64,000 nucleotides of DNA, taken from Pseudomonas prosekii. Lineage in GTDB: Bacteria; Pseudomonadota; Gammaproteobacteria; Pseudomonadales; Pseudomonadaceae. Below, piece after piece: positions 19,158 through 27,133 of this stretch (positions are counted from its first letter, which is position 1; each line of letters opens with the position of its first letter). The stretch lies in NCBI RefSeq assembly GCF_900105155.1, contig NZ_LT629762.1, positions 5,031,501-5,095,500 of the forward strand, given 5' to 3'. Made by a program: the position numbers and the translations under genes. The notes under the pieces were generated by a model, which had not been told where the DNA came from, searched no databases, and saw nothing but the letters and a program-made list of their open reading frames with translations.

Positions 19158-20816
19158 TCAGGCGGTGGCCAACGGGGCTTTTTCGCTGACGACCCGTCCG
19201 CCCTCCATGCGCACCAACTGGTCGGCGACATCGAAGTAACGGTCATCGTGGGAAATGACGATGATGGTCTTGCCCAGGTATTTCAGCTCCGGCAGCAGCT
19301 CGGTGTAGAAAATGCGCCGGAACACCGGATCCTGGTCGGCCGCCCACTCGTCGAACACCAGCACCGGGCGTTCTTCGAGCCACGCGTTCAACAGCGCCAG
19401 GCGTTTGCGCTGGCCGGTCGACAGGTCGGTGGTGGTGAAAGCGCCGTCGCGGATGCTCACCTTGTGCGAGATTTCCAGGCGTTCGAGGTATCGGCTGGCG
19501 TCTGCGGGAACGTTCTGATCGCCCTGCACCAGTTCATCGAACAGGTAGTAATCGGCAAATATCGTGGTGAACAACTGGCGATAATCGTCGCGGTTTTTCG
19601 CCAGTACCGGCTCGCCGTTGAGGATGATTTCACCGCCCTGTGGCGCATACAGACCCAGCAGCAGTTTGATCAGCGTGGTTTTGCCGCCGCCGTTTTCGCC
19701 GACGATGAACACAATCTCGCCTTGGGCAATCGACAGGTTGACCGGGCCGAGGGCGAACGGCGTGCTGCCGTCCACCGCCGGAAAGGCAAGATGCACGTCG
19801 CGCATTTCCAGGTGCTCGACCAGCGGTTTGGCCGCGTCTTTGTCGCTGAGCAACAAGTGCGGTTCCGGCGACGAAAACTGCTCGGCGAGGTCGGCAATGC
19901 GCTTGAACGCGATGTTGGCGCGGCTGACCACGGGCAGGGTGGTCACCAAATATTCCATCGGGCCTTTCATGTACAACAGCACCAGCACAAAACCGCTGAG
20001 CACCGCTTTGTCAGTGCCCAACCAGAACGATTGCAGGGCCAGCGCCAGACCGATTACCACGAAAAACAGCATCGAGCCGAGGGTCTTCGCGACCACAAAA
20101 GTGTTGACCGCGCGGATGTGCGTATTGCAGATGAAGTCGGCGGTGCCTTCGATGCGCTGGCTGAACATGCGCTGGCGGCGTGGACGATGGATGCGCAGTT
20201 CCTTGGCCCCGGCGGCAATCGCGCTGTAGTGTTTTTGCAGTTCGTCCTCGGCTTCGCGAGCGGCCTGGAAACCCTTGATGCCCTTGGCCCGCGCCACGTA
20301 TTGCAGAGCAGTGCCGATGGTCAGCGCGACCAGCAGCAAGGCAAACATCGGCAGCGACAAATACGCCAGGTAGCTCAGGCAGCCGAGGGTCACGGTGAAC
20401 GCAATCGCCAGCGGCGCGAACGAGAAAGCGAAATCGCTGACGGTGTCGACGTCGTGGGTCAGCACCGGAATCAGTCGATAACTGCGAAAGCGTTCGATCT
20501 GTTCGATTGGCGCCAGCAGGACTTTTTCACCCAGCGATTTTCGCAGGCCGGCAATGATGTGCTGGCCGACATGGTTGGTGCCGATGTCCGACAGAATCTG
20601 CGTGGTCAACGCGACCACGCACAGCCCGACAAACACCGCCAATGCGCGCGGTGACGGGCTGGTGGCGGCGTTCAGCGCGTCATTGATGGTCGCCAGCAAC
20701 GCGGTGATGCTCAGGCCACCGAGCATGCCGAGCAGGATCGACACGACAACGATGAACCGGAAAGGCTTGAGCAGGCCGAGGACTTCACTGAAGGCGCCGC
20801 GCGATTTTGAGGTCAT
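19158..20816 (-). CDS. pvdE: Pyoverdine precursor (ferribactin) ABC exporter
   Basis: A 552-aa fused half-transporter that moves acylated ferribactin across the inner membrane to the periplasm for maturation. The N-terminal half is a six-helix membrane domain (segments such as FIVVVSILLGMLGGLSITAL and LAVFVGLCVVALTTQIL). The ATPase has Walker A GENGGGKTT (near residue 371), signature LSTGQRKRLAL and Walker B VLVFDEWAADQDP. The ATG at 20816 is chosen over the upstream TTG at 20858 because it gives the usual family length of about 550 residues, although the ribosome-binding site (GCGGAAAAC) is weak. It has its own iron-starvation box at 20878-20901 and is followed by the Thr-TE synthetase after 34 bp. 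Confidence 0.94.
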   Translation of the reverse strand: MTSKSRGAFSEVLGLLKPFRFIVVVSILLGMLGGLSITALLATINDALNAATSPSPRALAVFVGLCVVALTTQILSDIGTNHVGQHIIAGLRKSLGEKVLLAPIEQIERFRSYRLIPVLTHDVDTVSDFAFSFAPLAIAFTVTLGCLSYLAYLSLPMFALLLVALTIGTALQYVARAKGIKGFQAAREAEDELQKHYSAIAAGAKELRIHRPRRQRMFSQRIEGTADFICNTHIRAVNTFVVAKTLGSMLFFVVIGLALALQSFWLGTDKAVLSGFVLVLLYMKGPMEYLVTTLPVVSRANIAFKRIADLAEQFSSPEPHLLLSDKDAAKPLVEHLEMRDVHLAFPAVDGSTPFALGPVNLSIAQGEIVFIVGENGGGKTTLIKLLLGLYAPQGGEIILNGEPVLAKNRDDYRQLFTTIFADYYLFDELVQGDQNVPADASRYLERLEISHKVSIRDGAFTTTDLSTGQRKRLALLNAWLEERPVLVFDEWAADQDPVFRRIFYTELLPELKYLGKTIIVISHDDRYFDVADQLVRMEGGRVVSEKAPLATA

Positions 20817-20877
20817 GGAAGTTTTCCGCTTCAAGGGCCGCAATGGGCAATGGTTCAAGAGTTTGGCTGCTTGAAAG

Positions 20878-20901
20878 ACGAAACCCGTGGGCGGCGATTT
20901 A
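20878..20901 (-). promoter_or_regulatory. Iron-starvation (PvdS) box for pvdE and the Thr-TE NRPS
   Basis: On the minus strand TAAAT is followed by exactly 16 bases and CGT, the PvdS promoter consensus. It lies 62 bp upstream of the pvdE ATG. Confidence 0.85.
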
Positions 20902-20916
20902 GCCGCGCACGGGTTT
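20881..20916 (-). terminator. Hairpin after pvdO overlapping the pvdE promoter
   Basis: Fifteen-base arms 20881-20895 and 20902-20916 pair with a single mismatch around a 6-nt loop. It lies 32 bp past the pvdO stop. On the minus strand it is followed by CGTCTTTC, a poor T run. The loop reads TAAATC, which is the -35 element of the pvdE iron-starvation box. Confidence 0.7.
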
Positions 20917-20947
20917 GTTGCAGGTCATGCGACAGGAGGTGGGGGCC

Positions 20948-21832
20948 TCACAGATCCCGAGCGACGCGAAAGCCGATCCAGTCGCCGCGGGTGTCGGTGT
21001 AGGTCGCGTTGCGGTTGCCCGAACGCGAGAACACCGGCGCTTCGCCCCAGTCATTGCCGCGGATGCGCCGCACTTTGCAATCGCCGGTCAGCCAGGCACT
21101 GCCGTCGCTCGGTGCGCCAAGGTAGTTTTCGTTGTAGCAATCGGCGGTCCATTCATAGATGTTGCCGTGCATGTCGTACACGCCGAACGCGTTGGCCGGG
21201 AAGCTGCCGGCCGGCGCGGTGAAGTTGTAGCCGTCGGCGGCGCCGTAGGTGTTGGCGTGTTTGGCGATGCTGTATTCCTTGCCTTCATCGAACGGGAAGG
21301 GGAACGGCCCGCTGCTGCCGGCGCGCGCGGCGTACTCACGCAGGGATTCGCTGACCAGTCGGTAGGTTTTGCCGGATTTTTTCGACAGCCATTCCACGTA
21401 GGCGTTGGCCTCGGGGAAGTCCATGCACACCGCTGGATGTTTGGCCGTGCGCTCGTAGCGCGGCACGCCAGCCTTGCACTCGCGGCCGGGGCGCGTATCG
21501 CCATCGGGCATCACGTAACCGGTGTCGCGCAGATAGGCGTCCCACTCGCCGGCCAACACTTGGAAGCGGCTGATGGCCAGCGGTTTGGCGAAGGTCACTG
21601 GGTGCAACGGACCTTCATCCGGCTCGCGTCCGACTTCGTTGTCCGGCGTGCCCATGGTGAAGGTGCCCGTGGGCAGGACGACCATTTCCGGGCAGTCCTT
21701 GCAATCCTTGAACACCTTGCCCGGTTGCGCCGGTTCAGCGGCCTGGGCGACGCCCGGCAGCAGGCTGGCGACGGCGGCTAAGGCCAGTGCGGGGAGCGTC
21801 TTCAGGGAAAAACTACGCAGCTCACTGTTCAT
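20948..21832 (-). CDS. pvdO: Periplasmic pyoverdine maturation protein, FGE-sulfatase family
   Basis: A 294-aa protein with an Sec-type signal peptide (TLPALALAAVASLLPGVAQA). The body is of the formylglycine-generating-enzyme/sulfatase-modifying fold: LPTGTFTMGTP, HPVTFAKPLAISRFQV, RLVSESLREYAARAG, FGVYDMHGNIYEWTADC and RIRGNDWGE. In P. aeruginosa PvdO is needed for the last oxidation, dihydropyoverdine to pyoverdine chromophore. Two ATG codons sit in tandem (21835 and 21832); the second leaves better spacing from GAGAG. The frame continues upstream through a REPIN but without a plausible start. It is the third gene of pvdMNO, separated from pvdN by a 279-bp gap filled by that REPIN. Confidence 0.92.
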   Translation of the reverse strand: MNSELRSFSLKTLPALALAAVASLLPGVAQAAEPAQPGKVFKDCKDCPEMVVLPTGTFTMGTPDNEVGREPDEGPLHPVTFAKPLAISRFQVLAGEWDAYLRDTGYVMPDGDTRPGRECKAGVPRYERTAKHPAVCMDFPEANAYVEWLSKKSGKTYRLVSESLREYAARAGSSGPFPFPFDEGKEYSIAKHANTYGAADGYNFTAPAGSFPANAFGVYDMHGNIYEWTADCYNENYLGAPSDGSAWLTGDCKVRRIRGNDWGEAPVFSRSGNRNATYTDTRGDWIGFRVARDL

Positions 21833-21924
21833 CATCTCTCTCGATACAAAGATAAAAGGCAAAGGTAAAAGGAGTCGGGTGGGGCGGGCACCGCCGGTGC
21901 GTCTTACACCCCTGTGGCAGGGGA

Positions 21925-22077
21925 CTTGTGTGGCGAGGGGGCTTGCCCCCGTTCGGCTGCGCAGCAGTCGCAAAACCATCGCATGCGGTATGCCTGATGC
22001 ACCGCAGTCGTGGGTTCTGGGAGCGCTTCGGGGAGCGCTTCGCGCTCCAACGGGGGCAAGCCCCCTCGCCACACAAG
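21925..22077. repeat. REPIN in the pvdN-pvdO gap
   Basis: Two inverted REP ends, CTTGTGTGGCGAGGGGGCTT and its complement AAGCCCCCTCGCCACACAAG, each with its own GGGGGCttGCCCCC palindrome, flank a 105-bp spacer. Family differs from the TGGGAGCGAGC type seen elsewhere in the window. A further half-site (CTCGCCACACACGC) lies at 22081-22094. Confidence 0.88.
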
Positions 22078-22111
22078 CCTCTCGCCACACACGCTCGCTC
22101 CTGGCGCATGT

Positions 22112-23419
22112 TTAGCCGAGCTGGGTGCCGAGCAAGACCATGAAACGGTCGATTTCGGCTTCGGTATTCAGCAGCCCCGGAGCGGTGCGGATCACCGGCC
22201 CGACATCGCGGTCCACCGCATCGGCGACCACGCGGTTCTGCATCAGGTAAGCGGCGATCTTGTCGGCGTCCTTGCCCTTGACCCGGAAGAAACTGAAACC
22301 TGACGACAGCTCGCGGCTCAGCGGCGTGACCAGCTCGATCTGCGGATGCGCCAGCAGGCGTTTTTTCATGTAGTCGTTGAGCGCGTGGATACGCGCCTGC
22401 ACGTCAGCCTTGCCCAATTGCAGATGCAATTTGAACGCCTCATTCAGCGCCCAGCGGTGCTCGAACGAGTGATAACCGCCGGGCGTCATGGTGGTGGAAA
22501 ACGCCGTGGCTTCGGAGAAGGTCGGAATGATCGGCGTGACGTATTTGACCTCGGCGCTGCGGCTGCAAACGATGCCGGTGCCGCGCGGGCCGAACATCCA
22601 TTTGTGGGTGCCAGCGATAAAGAAGTCGCAGTTCATGGCCGGGAAACTCAGGTCCTCGACGCCAAAACCATGCACGCCGTCCACCAGATAAATGATCCGG
22701 TCCTGATCGCTGCGGCCACGGTTGTGCTTGTCCACCAGTGCGCCGATCTCGGCGATCGGGATTTTCACGCCGCTGCCCGATTGCACCCACGTCATGCCCA
22801 GCACCCGCGTTTCGGGTTTGATGCTGCGGTCGATAGCCGCGAGGATTTCTTCCTTGCTGACGGTCTGCGGGTTTTCGAACAGTTTGATCTTGCGCACCTT
22901 GGTCCCGTCACGCTGGGTGCGCAGGGCAAGGATGGTGTGCGTGGCGTAGTGTTCGTGGACGCTGGTGAGGATTTCCTGATCCGGGCGCACGTGCACGCCG
23001 CCATAAATCATCGCCAGGCCCTCGGTGGTGCTGCCGGTCAGCGCGATCTGTTTGGCGTCGGCCTGCAAGTAGCGACCGGCCCACACGCGCACGTCTTCTT
23101 CGCGTTGCTCGATCACCCCCAAGTCCCAATCCATCGCCAGTCCGGGGTTTTTATCGAGGGCTGCGCGGTGCATTTCGATGGCCTCGCGCACCGGTTTGGG
23201 GTGCGAGGTGATGAGGAAATTGGAGAAGTGCAGGTAGTCCGGATCCTGGTCGAACAACTGGCGCAACTGCGCCCATTTGTTCCGGGGCAGCGGCGCCGGC
23301 AGGGCGTTGTGCGGGTTATTGGCGAGGGTTGCATTGGCGCTGCGGTGCAGGCCGGCAGTCAACGGCAGGCCAGCGGCGAGGATGCCGGCCTGTTTCAAAA
23401 AGGTTCGACGATCACTCAT
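22112..23419 (-). CDS. pvdN: Periplasmic PLP enzyme modifying the pyoverdine acyl side chain
   Basis: A 435-aa fold-type I PLP enzyme (class V aminotransferase/cysteine-desulfurase-like) that in pseudomonads converts the chromophore-attached glutamate to the succinamide form in the periplasm. The N-terminus is a twin-arginine signal (DRRTFLKQAGILAAGLPLTA). The PLP lysine is K273 in AGTHKWMFGP, with the cofactor Asp region YLVDGVHGFG upstream. Start ATG overlaps the pvdM stop by 4 bp, so translation is coupled. A Tat-exported PLP enzyme is rare outside pyoverdine loci, which makes the assignment firm. Confidence 0.94.
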   Translation of the reverse strand: MSDRRTFLKQAGILAAGLPLTAGLHRSANATLANNPHNALPAPLPRNKWAQLRQLFDQDPDYLHFSNFLITSHPKPVREAIEMHRAALDKNPGLAMDWDLGVIEQREEDVRVWAGRYLQADAKQIALTGSTTEGLAMIYGGVHVRPDQEILTSVHEHYATHTILALRTQRDGTKVRKIKLFENPQTVSKEEILAAIDRSIKPETRVLGMTWVQSGSGVKIPIAEIGALVDKHNRGRSDQDRIIYLVDGVHGFGVEDLSFPAMNCDFFIAGTHKWMFGPRGTGIVCSRSAEVKYVTPIIPTFSEATAFSTTMTPGGYHSFEHRWALNEAFKLHLQLGKADVQARIHALNDYMKKRLLAHPQIELVTPLSRELSSGFSFFRVKGKDADKIAAYLMQNRVVADAVDRDVGPVIRTAPGLLNTEAEIDRFMVLLGTQLG

Positions 23420-24786
23420 GGCTTGCTCTGGTCCTGCTGCGAGATTTGCGCCGGTCTGGCGGCTTTTTGTACCTGGTCCCAGACACGCAGGAAGTTGCCG
23501 CCCCAGAGCTTGGCGATGTCCGCTTCGGAATAGCCGCGCGACAGCAGTTCGGCGGTCACGTTGCGAATTTCGCTGACGTTTTCCCAGCCCTTGATGCCGC
23601 CGCCCTCGTTGAAGTCAGAGCTGATGCCGACGTGGTCGATGCCGATCTTGCGCACGGTGTATTCGATCGCGTCGCCGAAGTCCTTCAGGCTGGCCTTGGG
23701 TTCTTCCTCCAGAATCGCATAGAGGCCACTGGCGTACTGGCCGAACTTTTGCTCGGACCACGCCGAGATGATCGGGTCACCCGGCATCAGCGCCATCGCC
23801 AGGTTCGGCAGCGGCGGCAGGTCGAAGCGTTTGCGCAGGTCGTTGAGTTTGTCCTGGGTGGGTTGGGTCAGCGGTTTCAGGTATTGCGAAAAACCGACAA
23901 TCTGCACCACGCCGCCGCTGTGCTTGATCAGTTGCAATTCTTTGTCGCTGAGGTTGCGCGGTATATCCACCATCGCCCGCGGTGCCGAGTGCGAGGCCAC
24001 CAGCGGCGTGCGGCTCAGTTGCGCGACTTGCTCCAGGGCCTTGGTCGACATTTGCGAAACATCGATGATCACCCCGAGGTCATTCAGGCGCTTGACCGCC
24101 TGTTTGCCCAGATCCGAGAGGCCGTCGAGCGCGTCTGGCGAATCGTTCAGAAACGGCAGCGGACGCGACGAGTCGGCCCAGTCGTTGTTGCCGATGTAGC
24201 TGAAGCCGAACATGCGCATGCCGCGCGCCGTCCACAGGTCCAGCAGGTTCAGGTCGTGGCCCAGCGGGTAGGCGTTGAGCATGCTGATGAAAATCGCGAA
24301 CTTGCCTTCACCGTGCAAGCGACGGAAATCGTCGGGGGTGTAGGCGATGGCGACCTGATTGGGGAAATCGCGAACCATGCCGGTGATGATTTTGTAGCGG
24401 ATCTCCTGCTGGTTGCGGGCCTCCTCGACAAATCCGGCGGTAGGCTTGTGCGGCGCGTTCGGGCCGTTCCACATTTCCGGCCAGCCGAAAATCGTCAGGG
24501 CAGCGCCGGATAGGTGCCCGCGATTGGCTTTGACCAGGTCGAACTGGCCTTCGCCATCCTTGTCGGCCTCGTTGCCTTGGGTGCCGAAGTTTTGCATCAG
24601 GCTGATGTGGCTGTCGAAGGACAACATGCGTTCGTGCAGCTCGTCGGCCTGTTTCATTACCTTGACCGGGTAGCCGGGGTTGTCCTTGAACCAGTGATTC
24701 CAAACCGCAAAACCGGCACCGGCGCTGATCGCCAGGGCCAGCGGCAGGCCGATGTAAAGAGCCTTTTTCGAACGTGGTTTTGTCAT
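23416..24786 (-). CDS. pvdM: Periplasmic dipeptidase-like pyoverdine maturation protein
   Basis: A 456-aa membrane-anchored protein of the renal dipeptidase (M19) family. One N-terminal transmembrane segment (ALYIGLPLALAISAGAGFAV) is followed by the periplasmic domain with SFDSHISLMQNFG, LGVIIDVSQMS, PLVASHSAPRAM and HVGISSDFNEGGG, positions where family metal ligands lie. PvdM is required for ferribactin oxidation in P. aeruginosa. First gene of pvdMNO. Its start is 63 bp downstream of a perfect iron-starvation box and it diverges from pvdP. Confidence 0.93.
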   Translation of the reverse strand: MTKPRSKKALYIGLPLALAISAGAGFAVWNHWFKDNPGYPVKVMKQADELHERMLSFDSHISLMQNFGTQGNEADKDGEGQFDLVKANRGHLSGAALTIFGWPEMWNGPNAPHKPTAGFVEEARNQQEIRYKIITGMVRDFPNQVAIAYTPDDFRRLHGEGKFAIFISMLNAYPLGHDLNLLDLWTARGMRMFGFSYIGNNDWADSSRPLPFLNDSPDALDGLSDLGKQAVKRLNDLGVIIDVSQMSTKALEQVAQLSRTPLVASHSAPRAMVDIPRNLSDKELQLIKHSGGVVQIVGFSQYLKPLTQPTQDKLNDLRKRFDLPPLPNLAMALMPGDPIISAWSEQKFGQYASGLYAILEEEPKASLKDFGDAIEYTVRKIGIDHVGISSDFNEGGGIKGWENVSEIRNVTAELLSRGYSEADIAKLWGGNFLRVWDQVQKAARPAQISQQDQSKP

Positions 24787-24848
24787 TGCCGTCTCAGTCA
24801 GGTTCGCCGCCCCGGTGCCAACGCAGGGGCCTTTGCTATCTGGGATGA

Positions 24849-24872
24849 ACGAGTGGCTGGGGCAAGAATTTA
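24849..24872 (-). promoter_or_regulatory. Iron-starvation (PvdS) box for pvdMNO
   Basis: Minus-strand TAAAT-N16-CGT with exact spacing, upstream of pvdM and back to back with the pvdP box 53 bp away. Confidence 0.85.
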
Positions 24873-24925
24873 GGTGTTTGTTCGGGCCTCTTCGCGGGCA
24901 AGCCTCGCGCTTACAGCCAAGCGCT

Positions 24926-24949
24926 TAAATTTGTCCTGCGGTTGAACGT
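24926..24949 (+). promoter_or_regulatory. Iron-starvation (PvdS) box for pvdP
   Basis: TAAAT (24926-24930), 16 bases, CGT (24947-24949), 46 bp before the pvdP ATG. Confidence 0.85.
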
Positions 24950-24994
24950 TCTAGCTTGGATAAAGCCTGCTTCATGGCTGACACAGGTAGGGCA

Positions 24995-26623
24995 ATGACG
25001 ATTTCTCGACGATGGTTCATGGCGGGCCTGGCGCTGACCGGCGCCGCCGTGCCTGCGGCTTATTATGGGCATCGCGAATGGACCAGACCGGACCCGACGA
25101 TCACCCCCGGCGAGGCAACTGTCGATCTCGCGGATACGGCCGGCCAGCACTTGGCGAACTCGCTGCGCGGGGTTTGGGATATCCGGTTTGACGGGGCGCA
25201 GCCGGGGCTCGACGGGTTGCCGTTGCAGGGCTTGCAGCTGTTTCTCGACATTGCCCAGCGTGGCCGGGGCTTGCGCGGCTGCGTGGACACTGCGCAGCAG
25301 TTGCGCAGCGACGGCGAACCGCGTTATCGGGTGATCGGTGATCTGCTGTCGAGCAAACCCGGCGAGATTTACTGGCGCCTGGTCGATACCCAATCGGCCA
25401 ACGGCGCCGCTGCGTATGAATTGGCGGTCACCCTTGACGAAGTCTGGGCGGATTTCGGCAATGCCGGCAGTGGCACCCTCAGCGGGCGCTTGTTGCGGTT
25501 GGACCGGCCGCTCGGTTTGCCGGCGCTGGACAGCCAGTTTGTCGCGCACAAATGCCTGTTCCCTGAAGCGCGCGAACGCACCGGCCTCAATCCGACATTG
25601 CTGGCGTGGCTGACGTCGCCGGAACATCGTTTGTTCCACCAGTTGTGGCACGCCTCGCGGGACAAATGGCACACCCTTTCCGAGGACAAGCGCGGGGCGT
25701 TGCGCGGCATTGGCTGGCAGCCCGGCCCGCGCGACAAGGAGCGCGATGCCCGCGGCCCGCGCAAGGATCGCAATGGCTCGGGTGTGGATTTTTTCTTCAT
25801 GCACCGCCACATGCTCGGCACGGCGCGCTCGATGCAGGACTTGCCATCCTGGCCGAGTTTTCCGATGCCGCAGCCGGAGCTGGAGCGCGACCGTCAGGGT
25901 TTCGCACGTTATTTCGATAACCACGACGGCGCCTCGCTGCCGCCGACCTGGCTGGCCAGCGAGGACGCCGATTACACCCAGTGGGTCAGTGACATCAAGA
26001 CCGCCGAGACCTATCACAGCAACTTTCAGGTCTGGGAATCGCAGTACCGCGATCCGCGTTATCTATCGAAGTTGACGTTGGGGCAGTTCGGTTCGGAAGT
26101 CGAACTGGGCCTGCACGACTGGCTGCACATGCGCTGGGCGTCGGTGCCGCGCGATCCGTCGAATGGGCAACCGGTGCCGTTCGCCAGGGACCCATCGGAC
26201 TTTTCCGCGCGCTGGTTCGGGGCGGAAAATGATTTTCTTGGCGACCCGTTTTCTTCACATGTAAGCCCGGTGTTCTGGCACTTCCACGGCTGGATCGATG
26301 ATCGACTGGAAGACTGGTTCCGCGCGCACGAGCGCTTTCATCCGGGCGAGGTCACGCGGCTTGAGGTCAATGGTGTGCCGTGGTTCGCGCCGGGCCGTTT
26401 CGTTGAAATCGACGACCCGTGGCTCGGCCCGAGCACCCACGGCTGCAGCACCACGCCGGGGTTGCAGGCCGGCAAGAGCGTGGAAATGGACCCGGAAACC
26501 ATGAAGCTCGCACTGCGCATCACCTTCAGCGAAGACGACAAAAAACTCGCCAGCCTGTTCCGCCGCGTACCGCAACGCCCGTGGTATGCGCGTCACCTGA
26601 AAGTCCGGCAGCGGCAGGTCTGA
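24995..26623 (+). CDS. pvdP: Periplasmic tyrosinase forming the pyoverdine chromophore
   Basis: A 542-aa copper oxidase that converts ferribactin to dihydropyoverdine. The ATG at 24995 is preferred over upstream in-frame TTG/ATG codons: it follows AGGTAGGG and starts directly with a Tat signal (SRRWFMAGLALTGAAVPAA). The N-terminal beta domain covers about residues 40-200. The tyrosinase-like C-terminal half carries His-rich copper-site motifs (FFMHRHMLG, LHDWLHMRW, SPVFWHFHGWIDDR). Transcribed divergently from pvdMNO from its own iron-starvation box; a REPIN array follows. Confidence 0.93.
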   Translation: MTISRRWFMAGLALTGAAVPAAYYGHREWTRPDPTITPGEATVDLADTAGQHLANSLRGVWDIRFDGAQPGLDGLPLQGLQLFLDIAQRGRGLRGCVDTAQQLRSDGEPRYRVIGDLLSSKPGEIYWRLVDTQSANGAAAYELAVTLDEVWADFGNAGSGTLSGRLLRLDRPLGLPALDSQFVAHKCLFPEARERTGLNPTLLAWLTSPEHRLFHQLWHASRDKWHTLSEDKRGALRGIGWQPGPRDKERDARGPRKDRNGSGVDFFFMHRHMLGTARSMQDLPSWPSFPMPQPELERDRQGFARYFDNHDGASLPPTWLASEDADYTQWVSDIKTAETYHSNFQVWESQYRDPRYLSKLTLGQFGSEVELGLHDWLHMRWASVPRDPSNGQPVPFARDPSDFSARWFGAENDFLGDPFSSHVSPVFWHFHGWIDDRLEDWFRAHERFHPGEVTRLEVNGVPWFAPGRFVEIDDPWLGPSTHGCSTTPGLQAGKSVEMDPETMKLALRITFSEDDKKLASLFRRVPQRPWYARHLKVRQRQV

Positions 26624-26634
26624 GTTCCGCGTTA

Positions 26635-27120
26635 CGAGCGGGCTCACTCCCACAGGGGATTTTCAGCGTTCACAAATAATGTGTGCGCCACAAATCCAAA
26701 TGTGGGAGCGAGCCTGCTCGCGATGGCGGTGTGTCAGACGCCAGAGATACTGGATGTGATGGCCTCATCGCGAGCAGGCTCACTCCTACAGGGGATCTCC
26801 AGCGTCCACAAATAATGTGTGCGCCACACATCCAAATGTAGGAGTGAGCCTGCTCGCGATGGCGGTGTGTCAGGCGCCAGAGATGCTGGATGTGACTGCC
26901 CCATCGCGAGCAGGCTCACTCCCACAGGGGATCTTCAGCGTTCACAAATAATGTGTGCGCTACAAATCCAAATGTGGGAGCGAGCCTGCTGGCGATAGCG
27001 GTGTGTCAGTCGCCAGAGATGCTGGATGTGCCTGCCTCATCGCGAGCAGGCTCACTCCTACAATTGATCTTCAGCGTTCACAAATAATGTATTCGCCACA
27101 AATCCAAATCTGCTCGCGAT
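26635..27120. repeat. Tandem REPIN array, 136-bp period
   Basis: CACAAATAAT recurs at 26671, 26807, 26943 and 27079, exactly 136 bp apart each time. Each full unit holds a forward GGGAGCGAGCCTGCTCGCGA half-site and an inverted TCGCGAGCAGGCTCACTCC half-site. The last unit is truncated. The array fills the space between the convergent pvdP and opmQ genes and contains no supported reading frame. Confidence 0.93.
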
Positions 27121-27133
27121 GGCGTCCTTGGCT

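Noticed and set aside
21833..22090. N-terminal extension of pvdO through the upstream region
   Set aside because: The extension is a translated REPIN; the signal peptide begins at the downstream ATG.
26635..27120. CRISPR array
   Set aside because: Units of 136 bp consist of paired inverted REP sites with near-identical spacers, and no cas genes are present.
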